Part shown: one piece after another, positions 42,015-54,800 of the stretch
Layout of the letters: every line of letters starts with the position of its first letter
Position numbering within the stretch: position 1 is the stretch's first letter
Assembly: GCA_951812925.1 (NCBI GenBank)
Contig: OX638368.1
Coordinates: 83,434,909 to 83,498,908 of the forward strand
Length of the DNA stretch: 64,000 nt
Source: Calliopum simillimum
Lineage: Eukaryota; Arthropoda; Insecta; Diptera; Lauxaniidae
Direction of reading: 5' to 3'
Program-made: the position numbers and the translations under genes
The notes under the pieces: model-generated
Seen by the model: the letters and a program-made list of their open reading frames with translations, nothing else
Databases searched by the model: none
Told to the model about the DNA's origin: nothing

Positions 42015-42946
42015 GGCGAGGAGCCGGCAATACTAAAAGTGCCGTCATCGCGGATTCTGAAATTTTTAATGCAAAATGGTAGTTTACACTAAGACGAATA
42101 AGAAAAGCTTGGTCAGCATGGTTGTAGCCTGGCAGAAATATTTTTAAATGATTTTTGAATAAGGCCCCTATTGCGGTTGTCGATTTGCGATAAAATCGAT
42201 AGCCATAGATTTTTTCTCCTAGCCCTATCTTTGAAACTACATCACCGATTCCACTGATTTATGTATATCTTACATGTCATTTAAAGTCATTTGCAATCAA
42301 AAGGCGAAAACTTTATTCAAATCGGTACAGAGGTTTCAAAGATAGAGCTAGTAGAAACAATCGATGGCCATCGATTTTATTGCAAATCGACAAACGCAAT
42401 AGGGGCCTTATTAAATTTTCGAAATGTTTTGCCGTCATCGCGGATTTTGATCAATCTTAATATTAATCCATGATAAATTTCATAACCATTCAGAAAAAAT
42501 CCGGCCGACCAATTTTTTTTCCCGAAAATGACCGGCAGACCTATTTTAATGGTGCGACAGTGGGTACTTCCGGCAGTTTCTAAGTTCGCATACCAAGATA
42601 TTTTTAAATTTGATATTAAAACACGTAAATTAAAAAAAAAACAAAAAAACAAATTTCCGTGATAACAGAGAAATTGTACCCACCATTAAAATAGGTTTGC
42701 CGGTCATTTTCGGCAAAAAAAATTGGTCGGCCGGATTTTTTCTGAATGGTTATGAAATTTATCATCGATTAATATTAAGATTGATCAAAATCCGCGATGA
42801 CGGCAAAACATTCCGAACATTTAATAATTCGAAAATCATTTAAAAATATTTCTGCCAGGCTACAACCATGCTGACCAAGCTTTTCTTATTCGTCTTAGTG
42901 TAAACTACCATTTTGCATTAAAAATCAGTATTGCCGGCTCCCGGAC
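42015..42946. mobile_element. Foldback element with a nested MITE
   Basis: The left arm (42015 to about 42580, with an insertion) and the right arm (about 42650-42946) are inverted: GGAGCCGGCAATACT with AGTATTGCCGGCTCC, TCTTATTCGTCTTAGTGT with ACACTAAGACGAATAAGA, TTTTGCCGTCATCGCGGATT with its complement, and AATCCGGCCGACCAATTTTT with its complement. TA borders are plausible. The 42162-42408 insertion is present only in the left arm. No coding sequence. Confidence 0.8.
42162..42408. mobile_element. 247 bp foldback MITE nested in the left arm
   Basis: AGGCCCCTATTGCGGTTGTC at 42162 pairs with GACAAACGCAATAGGGGCCT ending at 42408; inner parts pair too (GATAAAATCGATAGCCAT with ATGGCCATCGATTTTATT). 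TA flanks it on both sides (42160-42161, 42409-42410). The opposite arm of the host foldback has the uninterrupted sequence GATTTTCGAATTATTAAA, which marks the empty site. Confidence 0.85.
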
Positions 42947-43327
42947 TATTATCTTTTTGTATGAAAACCTTTTTAAAATAAATTTAGGTTGTGATTTCAA
43001 AAATAGCTCCCAGGCCTTCAAATTTGAAGCTAGAGGTACCAAAATTTGGCACAAGATGGAACCAAATATGCAGATTTCGAAAAACGCTGTACCGTAAAAA
43101 AAAACTTTTACGTTGGATGTATCTATATGCATTATGGTGTATTTTTGTTTTTTTTTTTATCCATAAGCCTATACGTGTATTTTAGTATCGTATCTAGACA
43201 GATCACCCCTGAAATTTCAGCTTCGTAGACCTATTCTGTGGAAGGCGCACAGTGTACTTAAATTTTTACTCAAAAGTACTCAATTAAATTAATTAATGTA
43301 TTGTAGTATTCGAATTTAATAAAATCT
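42947..43327. other. Noncoding stretch
   Basis: No gene or repeat pair recognised. The segment at 43200-43255 (TGAAATTTCAGCTTCGTAGACC) recurs at 56190-56240, so it belongs to some dispersed repeat. Confidence 0.4.
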
Positions 43328-44439
43328 CAGTGTGCCAAACGGATTCGTTTCGAATCCGTAACGGGTTCATATTTTCGTTCTTTTTATCCGTTACGGAATC
43401 CGTTACGTATCCGTTACTGATCCGTTTGCGGGAAGGATTCCTAAAAAAAAAACGAATCGTTTTTTCTTCTTTTATGGATCCGTTTCGAACCTGTAACGTA
43501 CATCAACAACAAATTCAAAACGGATTCGCTTTTAATAATGTTAATGCTGCTTATGAAAAAAGAAAGAAAACAGGGTGAAGCGCTTATTTTTAATTAAAAA
43601 AAAAACAAAATAACAAAAAAAAAAAAATTACTAGCCCGGCCGGGAGTCGAACTCAGGCTCCCGGGGTATTACTCTTTCATACACGAGACGTTAGACAACA
43701 AGGCTACTGGCCGATATGATGTTTATTTAACTGATGTAGACTTATTTGATGTTGAGATTTAAAGTTTGTATATTTAACAAATTTCTGTTGTTTTTTTATA
43801 AGTATTCTGTGTTGTTTTTCTTCCCTTCTTTTGATAAAAAATGTTATATACTCAAATTTGGAATCAAAAACATTTTTTCAAACAGAGTTTGAAAAGTTTA
43901 CAAAAAATCATACGCAATAAAATAAAAAGAAAAAAAAAAAACAAATCAAAAATATTTTTTTTTATCATAAAAATTAAATAAAGCAAATCCGTTTTGAGTT
44001 CGTATTTGAAGTATTTACGGAATCGAAACGGATTTGCCCAGGTTCGAATCCTACTAGAGGTGGATTTTTACCCTTTATTTTTCTTCCTTTTTTTTTCTTT
44101 TTATTATTTTTTAAATGCTAATAGGCGCATCAAAACGGTTTTTTTCTGTAAATATACAGCATTAACATATTTAAAAGCAAATCCGTTTTGAATTCGCTTT
44201 TACATAAGTTTCGGATTCGAAACGGGCCCGCACTGCGGAATTTAATTTCTTTTTATTCGCTAATAAGCGCTTCAAAATGTTTTTTTTTTTATCTAAACAA
44301 AGCGTTTTGAATTCGTTTTTGATGTACGTTACGGGTTCGAAATGGATCCGTTACCGCGGATTACGTTTTTTATACCTTTATGAACTCGTAATGGATTCGA
44401 AACGGATCCTCATCCGTTTTTGTGCACATTGGGATAACC
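43328..44439. mobile_element. 1.1 kb element with GTTACGG/TCCG repeats, copy 1
   Basis: Copy 1 of two tandem units at a period of 1112 bp. It opens with CAGTGTGCCAAACGGATTCG and closes with GTTTTTGTGCACATTGGG; the closing part, reverse-complemented (CAATGTGCACAAAAACGGAT), resembles the opening, so the unit has terminal inverted repeats. Short motifs such as TTCGAAACGGATCCG and CCGTTACGGA occur many times in both directions. A tRNA-like segment lies at 43632-43722 (minus strand) and a perfect B-box-like GGTTCGAATCC at 44041-44051 (plus strand). There is no transposase. The family is unknown to me; ends CAGTG would suit a hAT-type element but no 8 bp duplication is clear. Confidence 0.7.
43632..43722 (-). 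other. tRNA-like segment (Pol III B-box), copy 1
   Basis: On the minus strand GAGTTCGACTCCCGGCC contains a B-box-like GTTCGANTCC and is followed by GGGCTAGTAATTTTTTTTTT, a T-run that could terminate Pol III. Upstream, GGCCAGTAGCCTTGTTGTCTAACGTCTCG resembles a degenerate A-box region. It does not fold into a convincing complete tRNA, so it may be a tRNA-derived SINE piece. Confidence 0.4.
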
Positions 44440-45547
44440 CAGTGTGCCAAACGGACTCGTTTCGGATCCGTAACGGGTTCATATTTTCGTTCTTTTTATC
44501 AGTTACGGAATCCGTAACGTATCCGTTACTGATCCGTTTGCGGGAAGGATTCCTAAAAAAAAACGAATCGTTTTTTCTTCTTTTATGGATCCGTTTCGAA
44601 CCTGTAACGTACATCAAAAACGAATTCAAAACAGATTCGCTTTTAATAATGTTAATGCTGCTTATAAAAAAAAAAAGAAAAATGGTGAATCGCTTATTTT
44701 TAATTAAAAAAAATAAAATAACAAAAAAAAAAAAAAAAATTACTAGCCCGGCCGGGAGTCGAACCCACGCTCCCGGTGTATTACTCTTTCATACACGAGA
44801 CGTTAGACAACTAGGCTATTGGCCGATATGATGTTGACTTATCTGATGTAGACCTATTTGATGTTGAGATTTAAAGTTTGTTTATTACACAAATTTCTGT
44901 TGTTTTTTTAAAAGTATTCTGTGTTCTTTTTCTTCCCTTCTTTTGATAAAAAATGTTATACACTCAAATTTGGAATCAAAAACATGTTTTCTAAGAGAGT
45001 TTGAAAAGTTTACAAAAAATCATACGCAATAAAATAAAAAGAAAAAAAAAAACAAATCAAAAATATTTTTTTTATCATCATTAAAATTAATTAAAGCAAA
45101 TCCGTTTTGAGTTCGTATTTGAAGTATTTACGGAATCGAAACGGATTTGCCCAGGTTCGAATCCTACCAGAGGTGGATTTTTACCCTTTATTTTTCTTCC
45201 TTTTTTTTCTTTTTATTATTTTTTAATTGCTAATAGGCGCATCAAAACGATTTTTTTCTGTAAATATGCAGCATTAACATATTTAAAAGCAAATCCGTTT
45301 TGAATTCGTTTTTACATAAGTTTCGGATTCGAAACGGGCCCGCACTGCGGAATTTAATTTTTTTTTTTTTCGCTAATAAGCGCTTCAATATGTTTTTTTT
45401 TTTTTATGTAAACAAAGCGTTTTGAATTCGTTTTTGATGTACGTTACGAGTTCGAAATGGATCCGTTACCGCGGATTACGTTTTTTATACCTTTATGAAC
45501 TCGTAATGGATTCGAAACGGATCCTCATCCGTTTTTGTGCACATTGG
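44440..45547. mobile_element. 1.1 kb element with GTTACGG/TCCG repeats, copy 2
   Basis: Second tandem unit, nearly identical to copy 1 over its length, including the poly-A and poly-T tracts (with small length differences), the tRNA-like part (44744-44828, minus strand) and GGTTCGAATCC (45153-45163). The junction between the two units reads CACATTGGGATAACCCAGTGTG. Because the copies differ at only scattered positions, the duplication is recent. The 184-codon open frame at 44277-44831 spans the junction and is an artefact. Confidence 0.7.
44744..44828 (-). other. tRNA-like segment (Pol III B-box), copy 2
   Basis: Same segment as in copy 1, but the B-box is closer to consensus here: GTGGGTTCGACTCCCGG on the minus strand contains GGTTCGACTCC (complement at 44755-44765). 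It again precedes a long T-run in transcription sense. Confidence 0.45.
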
Positions 45548-45800
45548 GAATACACTTTTGAAAAACAACATAATTTTTTCTCATACAAATTTTATGGAAA
45601 TAAAACATCCTTTTAATTTTTTAAAATTATAGAATTTAATTCTCTCTATTCTATAATGGAAACGAAAAAAAAATACATACTACGCATATAATGTACTTTA
45701 GAAACATAAGTATTTACATATATGATAATTAAAACGAATACCACAAACGATTCTGTGTTCATTTTACAACAATTATATTGTTTTAATTACATCTGCGGCA

Positions 45801-48800
45801 CTACTCCAGTGGTAAAATATACAATACTGCTACGCCTGCTGAAAGATACATATATTCAGATATAACACTTTATTTAAATTAACAAAATAATGCTTACCCA
45901 TGTAGTATCCTAAGCCTATCAGAATTAATATGTCGCAATGCTCATCAAACAAAATGAGGAAAGTATAAGTTCCAACAACTGCGCCCGAACGACCAAATAT
46001 AGAAACGAGACATACGGCTTTCGCTCTTAAAATATAATTATTATTAAGTCAAAAGGAAATAATTCCTATAAGTAGAGATGAGCAAAATTAGTCTTGGTCT
46101 TGGTGATTTTTCGAGACCAAGACGCTGCACACACTGGTATTTGAACGATTGGGCGGCCAAAATTATTTGTGTGCTAAAATATTATCTTGACGATGCAACT
46201 AAATGTGAAACATTATTTTTTTTTTATTTTTTTTTTTTTTTTTTGTTAAAAAAATTTATTTTTAAGTTAATTTAATGGCATAAATAAACAAGTACTTATT
46301 TTAAAATAAATACTATTCATAAAACCAATTGAAAATTAAAAGTAAGTCGTAATGATTTTGTTTTTATGGAAGTAAATAAATATCAATGAATTCAAATTAT
46401 AAAGATTTGTTATAGATAACATACCAATTATATGAAGACATGATTAAGAAATATGAAACAAAAAAGCAAATAAATAATAAAACTAATAGCAAGTAAAAGA
46501 GAAGATAGCAGAGCGAAGCTTTTCAGTCTTTCTCTTTTGCTTCTTTCACTTGATTCCCCGAAAAATTTGAGTGATCGACCTGGCCTATTTAGCAAAGCTT
46601 CAATAACGGGAATGGTCCTTTCAGCCACGAGAGAAAGTGTCTTCTTTTTGTACGCTTTTGCCCACTTTAGCTTGGACCTTAAACAAACGTGCACCATGAG
46701 AAATAGCGAAAAAAGGAAATATTCTTTTTTTAAGCTTTTAGACAAATATTTTATTGGACCAAAACTTAATTAATCCACGGTTTTCCACGGACGTTGAAAA
46801 CAACTTTTTATTAGAGGAAAGACCAAATATAGCATTCCCATTAAAGTTATTACAGCATCGAAAAAGGAATGCACAACTTTTACCCCATTAAAAAAAAAGT
46901 ATTTAAAAAAAAATAATAACTTGTAAAAATGGTAATTTTAAAAACTCAAAAAAAAGGCCTTTTAATAGGCGTGATAACACTATCAAAGAATCCCGGATAT
47001 AATGGTTTTAGATAGTGAAGAAGGTTCACAGGATCCTAAAAACCCTGTCAGTTTCCATATTTTTATTGAGATTAATCAGATATTCAATAAAATACAATAC
47101 TAAAATATGAACATCCGCCATATTGAGTCAAACACCAATCAGATAATTTTTTAATTTTAAATGATTTTGATTGGCTGACGTTGCCAGATAAACTTATTTT
47201 TTTCTCTAGATCTGATATCATTTATCCCTGAAAAGTTTTACAAAAACCGCAATCCTGTATTTATTTGAAAAAAATATGTGTACGTACATATCTTCATTTG
47301 TTTTTGTGTCAAAATATTTAAATTGATAACCACGACAAAAATAATTTCTTTCCAAATTGAATTCAAAATTAAAAATTCCTCTTTCGTTTTGTCTGCGGCC
47401 GAGTACAGACGTGTATTCGGGTGTAGTCGTCTGCGTGTCTTATCGTTAGAGCCATTACTTGTGTCTTTTTCAAGGTTATGAAGTGTAGAGACTTAAAATT
47501 ATAGCCTAAAACAGAAAAAATATATTTTAATCAAGAAATTTACAATTGGATACAACCTGGCAATATGAACATTAATGTTCAGCCAACCTAATTTTTAAAA
47601 TCAAAAAAAAAAATTAAAAATTTTAAAAAAATACAATTCTAAAATATTAGTGGTATTCACGAAGTAGGGCAGCTGGCCGGGTAGATTAGCTAAAAAGCAC
47701 AGTGTGAGCTAAGTTAGCGAACGGCTTTGTAGCATCATTGTCAAAGAGCTACAAAATCAGCTGGATTTTGTTTACTTTTAAAAATAAAAAAAATTTTGTG
47801 TCAAAATTAATTAATCAAAACTTATGAAAATACCTACCACGGAAGAATGAAAAAAGTCCATGAGTGTTTTCAGTGTCTTTTCTGCTTTATGCTTTTCCTT
47901 TGCTTTTCATTTTATTATAATTTGCAAAAAAAAAAAAAATTATTCTATTTAAAAACAAATGTCAACATAATTGTGACACATTTTACTGTAGTAGAAAAGC
48001 TATTCAAATTTACTCAAGGAATTTATGTAGCAAAAGAGCTAACTTGTAGCTAAATTTCTGTAATGTATTTTGTTGTTGTTTAGAGCAGATTTGCTCTTCT
48101 ACCCTTTTGCCACACTGGATGCCCTACTTCGTGAATACCGTTATTGTGTTTCAGATTAACTTGAACAAAAAAAAAACTAAAAAATGTTGTGTTCAAAAGC
48201 AGAATATGTCCCTAAATGTAGGCTTCAAGTCCCTTATCTGGCAACGGTAACATAACTATGACGTAATAATATATTTGACAGCGTTTTTGGCTCAAGCTTC
48301 AAAGTAAGTAAATAAACGCTACATTAATTGAATGCAAAAAAAAATGTTTTTTTAGAAAAAGACGACGCGTATCTACACAAAAAATGCAGTACCAAAAATT
48401 TGTTACCACGCCCATTATGTCTTCTTAATTTTTTTATAATTACTTAGTTATAAGTTTATTACCTGCTGTGTCAGAATCCATTGCTTTTAACACTTTAAGT
48501 GAACTTTAAGATAGAAATATTTACTTCCAAACTTCACGTTTTTGAAATTACTTAACCCATATCGTACCAAAAATTTCAGCATTTTTTTTTTTAAATTTTT
48601 GTAATAAAAAGGTTAATTGAGTAAAAAAAAGTGGCGGAAAATAAGTTTGAGACTCATCAAAAAATGCCCATATATAAAACTGAAAATTTAAGATTGATGC
48701 GTTAACCCATTAATTCCCATGCTATCATGCAAAAAAATCTTGTTGGTTTTATGCCGCTAATGGACTTCACAGCTGATGTTTGTTTTTCTCTTAGCTATTT

Positions 48801-51800
48801 TACCCACCGTGGTGACGAATGATTTTTATACCCATCACCTATTTCGGCGCTTTATATTACTCACCTAAGAAATCTACAATGTAAATCATTTCTGCGGAAA
48901 ATAAGTTTAGTCTTTTTCAATCCATTCTGTGTGAATATTGTCCACATTTGATAGATTTGAATATTTTTGACTAATTTTCAAAAAAATTACCAAAAACATG
49001 GTTTCGCTTTGGCGTCCATTTAACCTTTAAAACAGGGCGTGGCATAGAAAATAAAAATTTTGCAAAAGAACTAATAGATTGGTATTTAATATCACAAATA
49101 TAAACCATCGAGTATATAGATCTTTTACACCGAAAAAAATTGCCAAACATTAGCAATATTCGTGATTTGTTAACGCATCAAAGGTAAGACATGGGTTAAG
49201 AACAGATATTTACACCAGGTGAAACAACCGATTTTCAACAGACTGTAAACAGCCAGTGTGTTTGGTTAAATGGAATAAGAGGTTGGATATTATTATTAGG
49301 ACTGTCCTCTACCATTGTAACTGGTTTTTAAGAATAGATTTGCTATTTTCATAACTGGCCGCCCAGATAGTTCAAATACCAGTATGTGCGCTGATAGAAT
49401 TTTAACACCATAGCCCTCTTGGTCTTGGTCACGATGATCATCAAGACCGAGACTGCTTTTCAGCTTTGGTAATTTATAGTCAACAATACTCAACAACCTT
49501 TCGAAATTTTTTCGAGAACAAGACTACCTCCAAGTATAAATACCTTTGACGTGTGGGTGTAAAATGCACTACACCACTAGCCAACATACTAATCGATATT
49601 GCAGGCAACGAAAGAAACATGCAGAATATAGCAAGCAGCACATGGATGTTCTCTATATGAATAAGAGTTATAACCATAATGCAAAAACAGCTTGTTACAA
49701 AAACTAACATCATCGTTTTCTTTCTTCCAATGCAATGCAGTGAGATTCCTTGCAAAGTAAAGCATATTAAGTATGTTATACCCAATATAATGGAATCTAA
49801 GGCACCTTCGGGTTTCACGGAAGTACATTTCTAAAAATAAAATTCTTCGTTAAGCTTGAGTTCACATATTTATTTATCTTTGTACTTACTACTCTTTCTT
49901 TATTTTCCGAAAAAGGATCATATTTTGATATAAAAAAAGTATCACAAAATCTACCTCCTTCAAAGAAACCTGTTTCATTAACAACATGTCGGTGAAAACC
50001 CCGAATTGTTGGGTACCATATACCCATGCCATTAGCTCTATATTGTAATGAAGATTGAACTCAGACTAGAATTAAATGAATAATCAATGAATCTTTAACT
50101 TACATAAAAAGCAGCCCAAACATCATACAACAACTCAGTAAGAAATTAACAACAATGGGTTTGCGAAAGATTGGAATGGTTTCTTCCCAAAATGTCCTAA
50201 GTTTGCTGCAAAAAATTTGTAAAATTTATCATATACATTAGAGTGGTTCAAATTTGGTATGGAAAAAGCAAAAGTGTTTAAATGTCAAGGTGTGCGCGAT
50301 TTTTCTGAATTTTTAGATCCTGCTGATGATATTAGCTGTTCCAAAATATCGCATGAGAAATGCAATGTAATAAAAAAACTTTTGCAGACAGCAATTGGAG
50401 ATAACTCAATTCCGCGGTGACTATAATGAATTCTGAAAGTTAGTATTAATATTTCTTGGCGAAGGTATTAAATTTCAAAACCATGATTCACCTAGACATT
50501 TTGAAAATATTGTTGTACCGGGAACTAACTGTAGCAGAATTGAAGGGTTTACATGATGTCAATATTTTTTCGTGCGAATCTACATAAAAGCATGTACGAA
50601 CGCTGTCAAAGCCCCAAATCAAGATTTCAATTATGTAAAAGACGCGACTGCATATGCAGAATCCGATTTGACGATATTTGCTAAGGTACTACGAAAATTT
50701 TTGAATCATTTGAGATATTTTCAGAAGAGGGAATGGTCTGGCATTCTTTAACCCTAATGTTACTTTGAAACAAAAGCGAAAAATGATTAAACGGATCCAA
50801 TGGTAAATCTTTTGAATGGTCGAAAATTGTCACGGCCAAAAATTTTATTGCATCATGACCTGAGTGATTTCTTATCAAACAAAACTAAAAACTTTTAACA
50901 ACGTTGGTTTACTTATCATCAGCATTTTTAAAGTTCGATTCATACGAATGGGAATCTGATAAAGAGTTTCTAGAAGCTCGTGCAGTCTGTTGTATTTTAC
51001 TTGTCGTTAACCCCTTGAGACCGATGGGGTCACATAGGACCCTAAGTATTTTTTCATACATCACTATTTTAATTAAAATTAGTATCAAGGAGTACTCGAA
51101 TGTTATTGACATGCTCTAGAGAGTTGTTCAGTATAGTCTAGACTTCAATTTTGTTTAAATTGTTTGGAAAAAAACAGAACGGTTTTATAGCTTTGAGCTT
51201 TGACCACAAATGGTACAACTTTTGCATTTTTTTTTGATTTTGAGGCCCAAAACCCAATTTTTTCGGGTTAGTTTTTTGAACGCTTTCCTTCCTTTAGTCT
51301 ACATCTACAACTTCGTCAAAGATGGGAAAACAAAATCTCAAATGGTTTACGACTTATAGCCGTGGCAACTTTAAAAAATCAGTTTTGAAGCAATTTTTAT
51401 AGTACATACTATAAAATTCGACCTGGAGCCAAACAAGCGAAACACATGTAGGGTTTTACTAGTAGCATTATGGGCTTTCAGGAACAGCATTCAAAAAATT
51501 TTTTGGATTTTTTTTGTTGCACTGTGTAATATGACTCCACCATTTCCGGCTATGAGGGACTTTTCCGGACTTACTTTTTTTTCTTAATTTAAACACAAGA
51601 AAACTGAATCCGAAGTTAGTTTTTCGATATCTACAAGGGTCTAGGCTTCGGTCTCAAGGGGTTAATTATGCTGCAGAAAAAGGCGTTAAGTTCATAAAAG
51701 ACTATAAGCGGAAAGGGTGTGAAAACCAAAAACAATTACTGCTGCAGATAGTTCAAGATTACCAAAAAATACTCGTCTTTTAAAAATTAAACTTAATGCA

Positions 51801-54800
51801 ATGAATGAAATGTTGTAATTTTCTTAATTTTCATCCGATTTCCTTCGACAGTATCTCGTTTGAAAAATGCTTAGACCAGTCAAATTAGATGTGATGCTTG
51901 CACTTATTCTAAGGTTTAAAAACTATACCAATCGATAGAGAATTTTCACCTAAACAACATACAAAAATGGGTCCTCGCAAGTTTTCCAATAAACTATTTA
52001 AACTTCAGTTTTCCACGTGAAGCACAAGGCAATATATTTTGATGTTTCTGATTTTAGTAATATTTGATTGTCATACCTATGTATGTTCTCGATATAGATA
52101 CAAAATATTTTTGCATTATGAAGTCTGGTTAATGAGCAAGAACACTCTAAAATTTTGACTAATCGACAGGTATGTGTTGCATCGAAACAATTTCCCGGAA
52201 AAATTGACAGGACCCATTTTGATTTGTTGTTCAGGGGATACTCTATTGATTGGTATAGGTCCTATGAACCTTGGAATTTGTGCAAGCATCACCTGACTTA
52301 ATTAATTCCGGGTCCATCTAGACTTATCCGATCGATTCCAAATTTCATGTCAGATGTTTTTAGATCCAATGTCAACTTTTAAGGTTTCTTGAGAAATAAG
52401 AACACCCTTAATATACATTTTACGGTGGCCGTTAAATACAAAGTCATGAAGGATGGTCGTAAATCGGTTCCAAATGTCAAAAAATTCCGATTTTTTTAAA
52501 TTTGTTTTGTTGAGCACTGATTGGCCCTGTTGAGCTTTTATTGGTCCTTTGGTAAATGTTTCCGTCTGTTTATTGAAATTAAAATTACGAGGACACATTA
52601 ATCAAAGTACCAATCAGTGCTGAACATGGCCAATTAGGGATTGTGTAATATAATTACTTGTGTTACTATATAAAATCTAGCTTTGATAAAAATATCAATA
52701 ATTGTCAAACGAAAAAAAATATATTCTATTCGAGAAAATAAATTGAAACGTTTTGTTAATTAAATTTTTTAAAAAAAATTATAAGATATAACAATTGAAA
52801 TTTTTTTTTTGGTTCATATGGAAAGTAGGGCTGTCTTTGAACGGATCACGCCCATTTTCAACTAAAAGCTATATGCTACTAATTTCATATCAGATTTCAT
52901 ATATGATTGTTGCACTTGAAATATTCCCGAACTTATGGCGATTTCAAATTTTGAACTATATGGAAGGTGGGCATGTCTTTGATCTGATTATGATAATTTT
53001 TACAAAAGCTAGCTACCAATAACATTTCACTTATCGAATTTTACTGCTTTACATCAAATAGTTTTGCTATTATTAGTTTTGGGAAAGTGCAGCGTTGCAA
53101 GAATACAGAAAAGTCGTTGAAGAAAAACTCGTTGTACTCCAAAATGCGGTGTGAACGGGTTGGCACAGACACTTGAGAAAACCTTATATTTATCATTGAA
53201 ATGATGAAGCCGTTGCAACTACATAAAAATGTTACGTTTTATTCCAAAGAGTGCAAAATTCGAAAATTTGAAAAATAATATTATGGATTTTTTTTTTATG
53301 ATCCGGATTTCCTATCTATATTTAAAAAATAATAATATACGTATCTAAGTATGCAAATCTTCAGTAAATAGACCAAATAAAACTTACTATTAGTTTTAGA
53401 AGGTAGGACCAATTAGTTCCTAAGGTATAGTTATTTAAACTTAAACATATTGTGAGAGATTTATGTGCGCCCACATGGAACACGCTCAAATCGTCAGATT
53501 AGTGAAATGCATACTTTTCAGCATGTAATTAATCCAACCATACCTTAATCTGACGCGCTCGAGTAAATTCACCTATCAGTTTTTGTTTTTACTATTCTGA
53601 TCGGCTGCCCTCCCTAAACGCGCGGCACTATAGTATATGGAGGGCTAATATATGGTAGATGTACTCAAAAGGGTGCAAGGTATCCCCATATCTTAATCTG
53701 CCTCGCTGGAGTAAATCTCAAACTCCCTTATTGCGCTCTTCTACTACAAGATTATTTTGCCTTGAGTGTACGAAATATTTGAAATTTATGGATTTGAAAA
53801 CTTAGCCATAATCCGCCATTGCAATGAGATATTTACGGCACTGGCGTACACTATACATACTTTAGTACTTACATATCCCTTTCTTTCATATTTATGGTAG
53901 ATCGTAATCTAAATCTGCTTGATCCACGACGTAAGACATGAGACAAAGGTTTCCCAGTGCTTTTTATACACAGCCAATTCAGAGCTTTGGCTCCTTCTCT
54001 CTCTTTACCAACAGCAATCAAGTAATTTGGACTCTCAGGCAGTGCGAATAGAATCAAAGCACCAATGAATCCCGGTAAAGTATAGAGGATTATTTGTAAA
54101 CGCCATGGTGTAAATTTATATTGACCATAAACAGGAATCGCCCACGTGGTTGTAAGTAAAAACAAACCAATTGCTATAATTTCAAGAAAAATTAAATAAA
54201 TTTTGTGGCTAATTGGTCATTCTCGAATTTAAAATCATTTCATTTGAATCTACAAAACCAAAAAGCCAAATTGTGGTGCATTCTATTGATAAGTTCTTAC
54301 TAGGACAGTATATCATAGACAACCCAGTAAATGCTGCCATCCAGTTTATGACCTGCGAACTGTTCTCTACCGTACAAAACTCACTCAAATAGGTTATTGG
54401 TATAGAAGCAGGTCCAGATAAACTGAAATCAAATAAGTTTAAGTAATTAATAAATTATTTAAATTTCACATAACATATTCTTTGATTAAACTTACAATAT
54501 TCCTGTTAAGAAACGTGCACATACAAAAAGCCAATAACGAGGCATTAAGATTGATATAATTGATGATATAGTTGAACAAAATGTAGTTATAATTAATATT
54601 TTCCGGCGTCCAACTGAATCACTCAAATATCCCCAAAAAAAAGCCGACGTTATCATACCTTAAAGAGAAATTAACACGTGGAGTTGAAGATTTGATTAAA
54701 TTTTCACAAAGTTTTTCTAACTTACCAAGAAAAGGTGCTGTTGTTGTTATCGCAATTTTGTTAACATTCATTTTGAAATCACACTTTGCAGCAACAACTA

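Noticed and set aside
43632..43722. Genuine tRNA gene
   Set aside because: There is a B-box and T-run, but I cannot draw a complete cloverleaf with a pairing acceptor stem, so it is kept only as tRNA-like.
44277..44831. 184-codon open frame on the plus strand
   Set aside because: It crosses the junction of two tandem 1.1 kb repeats and consists of repeat motifs; the same residues recur from 43330 on.
46078..46275. 65-codon frame starting at 46078
   Set aside because: It starts inside the GTCTTG repeat and ends in a poly-T tract; no protein character.
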